DNA from: DASQHW01 sp963837155
GTDB taxonomy: Bacteria; Actinomycetota; Acidimicrobiia; IMCC26256; PALSA-610
NCBI GenBank assembly: GCA_963837155.1
Contig: CAWIMB010000002.1
Location: 2,976,001-3,040,000, forward strand
DNA length: 64,000 bases
Reading direction: 5' to 3'
How positions within the stretch are numbered: the stretch's first letter is position 1; every line of letters begins with the position of its first letter. Under the pieces are notes generated by a model. The model searched no databases. It was not told where the DNA came from and saw only the letters and a program-made list of their open reading frames with translations. Of this stretch, positions 61,482-64,000 are shown in pieces. Made by a program: the position numbers and the translations under genes.

Positions 61482-62494
61482 TGTCACCTGCCTCGACGCG
61501 CGGGCGCAGCAACTCGGTGAGCCGGGTCCGGTGGAACGACGCATCGCCGAACGCGAGCTGGTCGAGCTGGGCACGCTTCATGAAGAAGTGAAGGTCGTGC
61601 TCCCAGGTGAAGCCGATGCCGCCGTGCACCTGCAGGGCCGACGCCATCACCCGTTTCGACGCGTCCGCGCACCACACCTTCGCCGTCGACGCCGCGACCG
61701 ATGCATCGGGATCGTTCGCGCTGATGCACCACGCGGCCCAGTACACGGTGGAGCGCATGCCTTCGACGTCGACGAGCATGTCGGCGCAGCGGTGCTTCAC
61801 CGCCTGGAACGAACCGATGGGCCGCCCGAACTGCACCCGGTCCTTCGCATACTCGACTGCCATCTCGAGGGCGCGGGCCGCGCCTCCCAGCAAGTCTGCA
61901 GCCGCGAACGTGGCGCCGCGATCGATGAGCCGTGCTCTTGCCTCGGCGCCGCCGACCTTCGCGCGCGTGCTCCTTTTCGAACGGCAACCACCCGAGCTCG
62001 CGGGTGAGATCCATCGCGGGTTCCCGCCGGGGATGGTCGCGCACCTCCATCACGTACACACCGTCGTCCGCGCAGACGACCGCGAGATCGGCCGTTGGTG
62101 CGTACGGCACGGGCGCCGACGGGTCCCACGCGACACACGCGATCGCCTCGCCGGCAAGCAAGCGTTCGGTCCAGTCGGTGTCGCCGGTGGGCCCGGGCGC
62201 GGAAAGCGCGTCGAGTCCGAGCACCGTCGGCCCGAACGGTGCCGGTGCGGCATGGCGGCCCAGCTCCTCGCTCAGTACCGCGACCTCGACTGCGCCGAGT
62301 CCCACTCCCCCGCGCTCCTCGGGGACTTCGATGCCGAGCCAGCCCTGTTCGACCATCGCCCGCCACAGCGCGGTATCGAACGGTGCCTCGCCGGTCGTGT
62401 GCGCGCGCACCCGCTCCGGCGACGCGAGGCCGTCGAGCAGCTCCCGCGCACCGTCACGGAGCGCGAGCTGATCTTCGGAGAGATCGAAGTCCAT
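61471..62494 (-). CDS. Acyl-CoA dehydrogenase, one frameshift
   Basis: About 340 aa from ATG 62494 (MDFDLSEDQLALRDGAREL). The N-terminal domain has EVPEERGGVGLGAVEVAVLSEELG. Near 61972-61980 one extra base breaks LPFEK from STRAKVGGAEARARLIDRG. The C-terminal domain (LLGGAARALEMAVEYAKDRVQFGRPIGSFQAVKHR, QVHGGIGFTWEHDLHFFMKRA) is complete, with the FAD-binding GGIGFTWEHD. It is smaller than typical dehydrogenases and lacks a clear catalytic Glu, like ChsE2-type heterotetramer subunits; a partner would then be needed. Confidence 0.85.
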
Positions 62495-62554
62495 ATCACC
62501 ACTGAGTCTCGCAGCCGCCGTGAACTGTTCGACAACTTCTCACGCGAGTCCAAG

Positions 62555-62583
62555 CGGGGCGGGGGGCGGGGTCGGGGGGCGGG
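62555..62583 (+). promoter_or_regulatory. G-run cluster upstream of citrate synthase (possible G-quadruplex)
   Basis: Five G-runs of three to six bases separated by one or two bases lie between the divergent dehydrogenase and gltA. They meet the usual G-quadruplex pattern on the plus strand. A possible -10 (TAGATT, 62631-62636) and a 6-bp hairpin (62647-62663) lie between it and the gltA ribosome site. Confidence 0.5.
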
Positions 62584-62681
62584 TTTGGCAGGCGGTCCGC
62601 GAGGGGTGCATGGCGCCGATGAGGTGTCGGTAGATTCGAGTCGTCACCCTCGAGCCCCGAGGGCGTGGTGAAGGAGCACTC

Positions 62682-63981
<1,300 letters not shown>

Positions 63982-64000
63982 CCGTCGGTGGATCTGACGC

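Overview
The window is high-GC actinobacterial DNA, most likely from an uncultured member of the class Acidimicrobiia or a close relative. The signs are very high third-position GC, frequent GTG/TTG starts and 4-bp ATGA/GTGA gene overlaps. Two mycothiol-dependent-isomerase-like proteins, an F420-type nitroreductase, a HupB-like HU with a lysine/alanine tail, Thr-rich surface proteins and many acyl-CoA enzymes point the same way. A genus cannot be named from the sequence. No rRNA, tRNA, CRISPR array, insertion sequence or prophage was seen.

Layout. 1-8.5 kb: the 5' two-thirds of gltB, an FtsX-type ABC exporter whose ATPase carries a cyclic-nucleotide-binding domain, a pentapeptide protein, an ABC-F ATPase and an rRNA/tRNA methyltransferase. 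8.8-17.2 kb: a TetR regulator, a diguanylate cyclase, HU, an OSBS-type enolase/Gfo-Idh pair, an AlkB-like dioxygenase, a phosphopantetheinyl transferase and an HDAC-like deacetylase. 17.3-28.5 kb: a divergent ten-gene acyl-CoA block around an HTH-GAF regulator. Its minus arm holds an Ltp2-like thiolase, a DUF35 protein, a double CaiB/BaiF CoA-transferase, an MFS transporter and an MDMPI-like protein; its plus arm holds three tandem degenerate amidohydrolases and a second CoA-transferase. 28.5-34.2 kb: a TPP-riboswitch operon (thiN, then a ThiBPQ-type ABC transporter) running into an AlkA glycosylase and a Thr-rich membrane protein. 34.3-48.4 kb: a secreted glucosaminidase-like repeat protein, an acyl-CoA ligase, a TetR/MBL/SDR group, a second FtsX permease beside a lone cNMP-binding protein, a molybdopterin oxidoreductase, and a glycosyltransferase fused to an exosortase-like membrane domain. 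48.5-49.9 kb: a compact redox operon (MBL hydrolase, SelW/Rdx protein, F420-type nitroreductase). 50-64 kb: a P450, an acyl-CoA dehydrogenase/ligase pair, two Calx-beta surface proteins flanking a MerB-like protein, an ECF sigma/anti-sigma pair with a divergent lipoprotein, a dehydratase/acyl-CoA dehydrogenase pair and citrate synthase.

Two points affect how the window should be read. First, from about 36 kb onward at least fourteen single-base frameshifts break otherwise intact, highly conserved genes, and none was seen before 36 kb. Assembly indels are the likelier cause, so those genes are given as single CDSs with the break positions. Second, the most striking biology is at 49229-49516: a SelW/Rdx-like protein whose CxxC/CxxU motif is completed by an in-frame TGA, which reads naturally as selenocysteine. 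Three families of 47-49-bp intergenic repeats also occur; in one, each copy lies across the stop codon of a gene.
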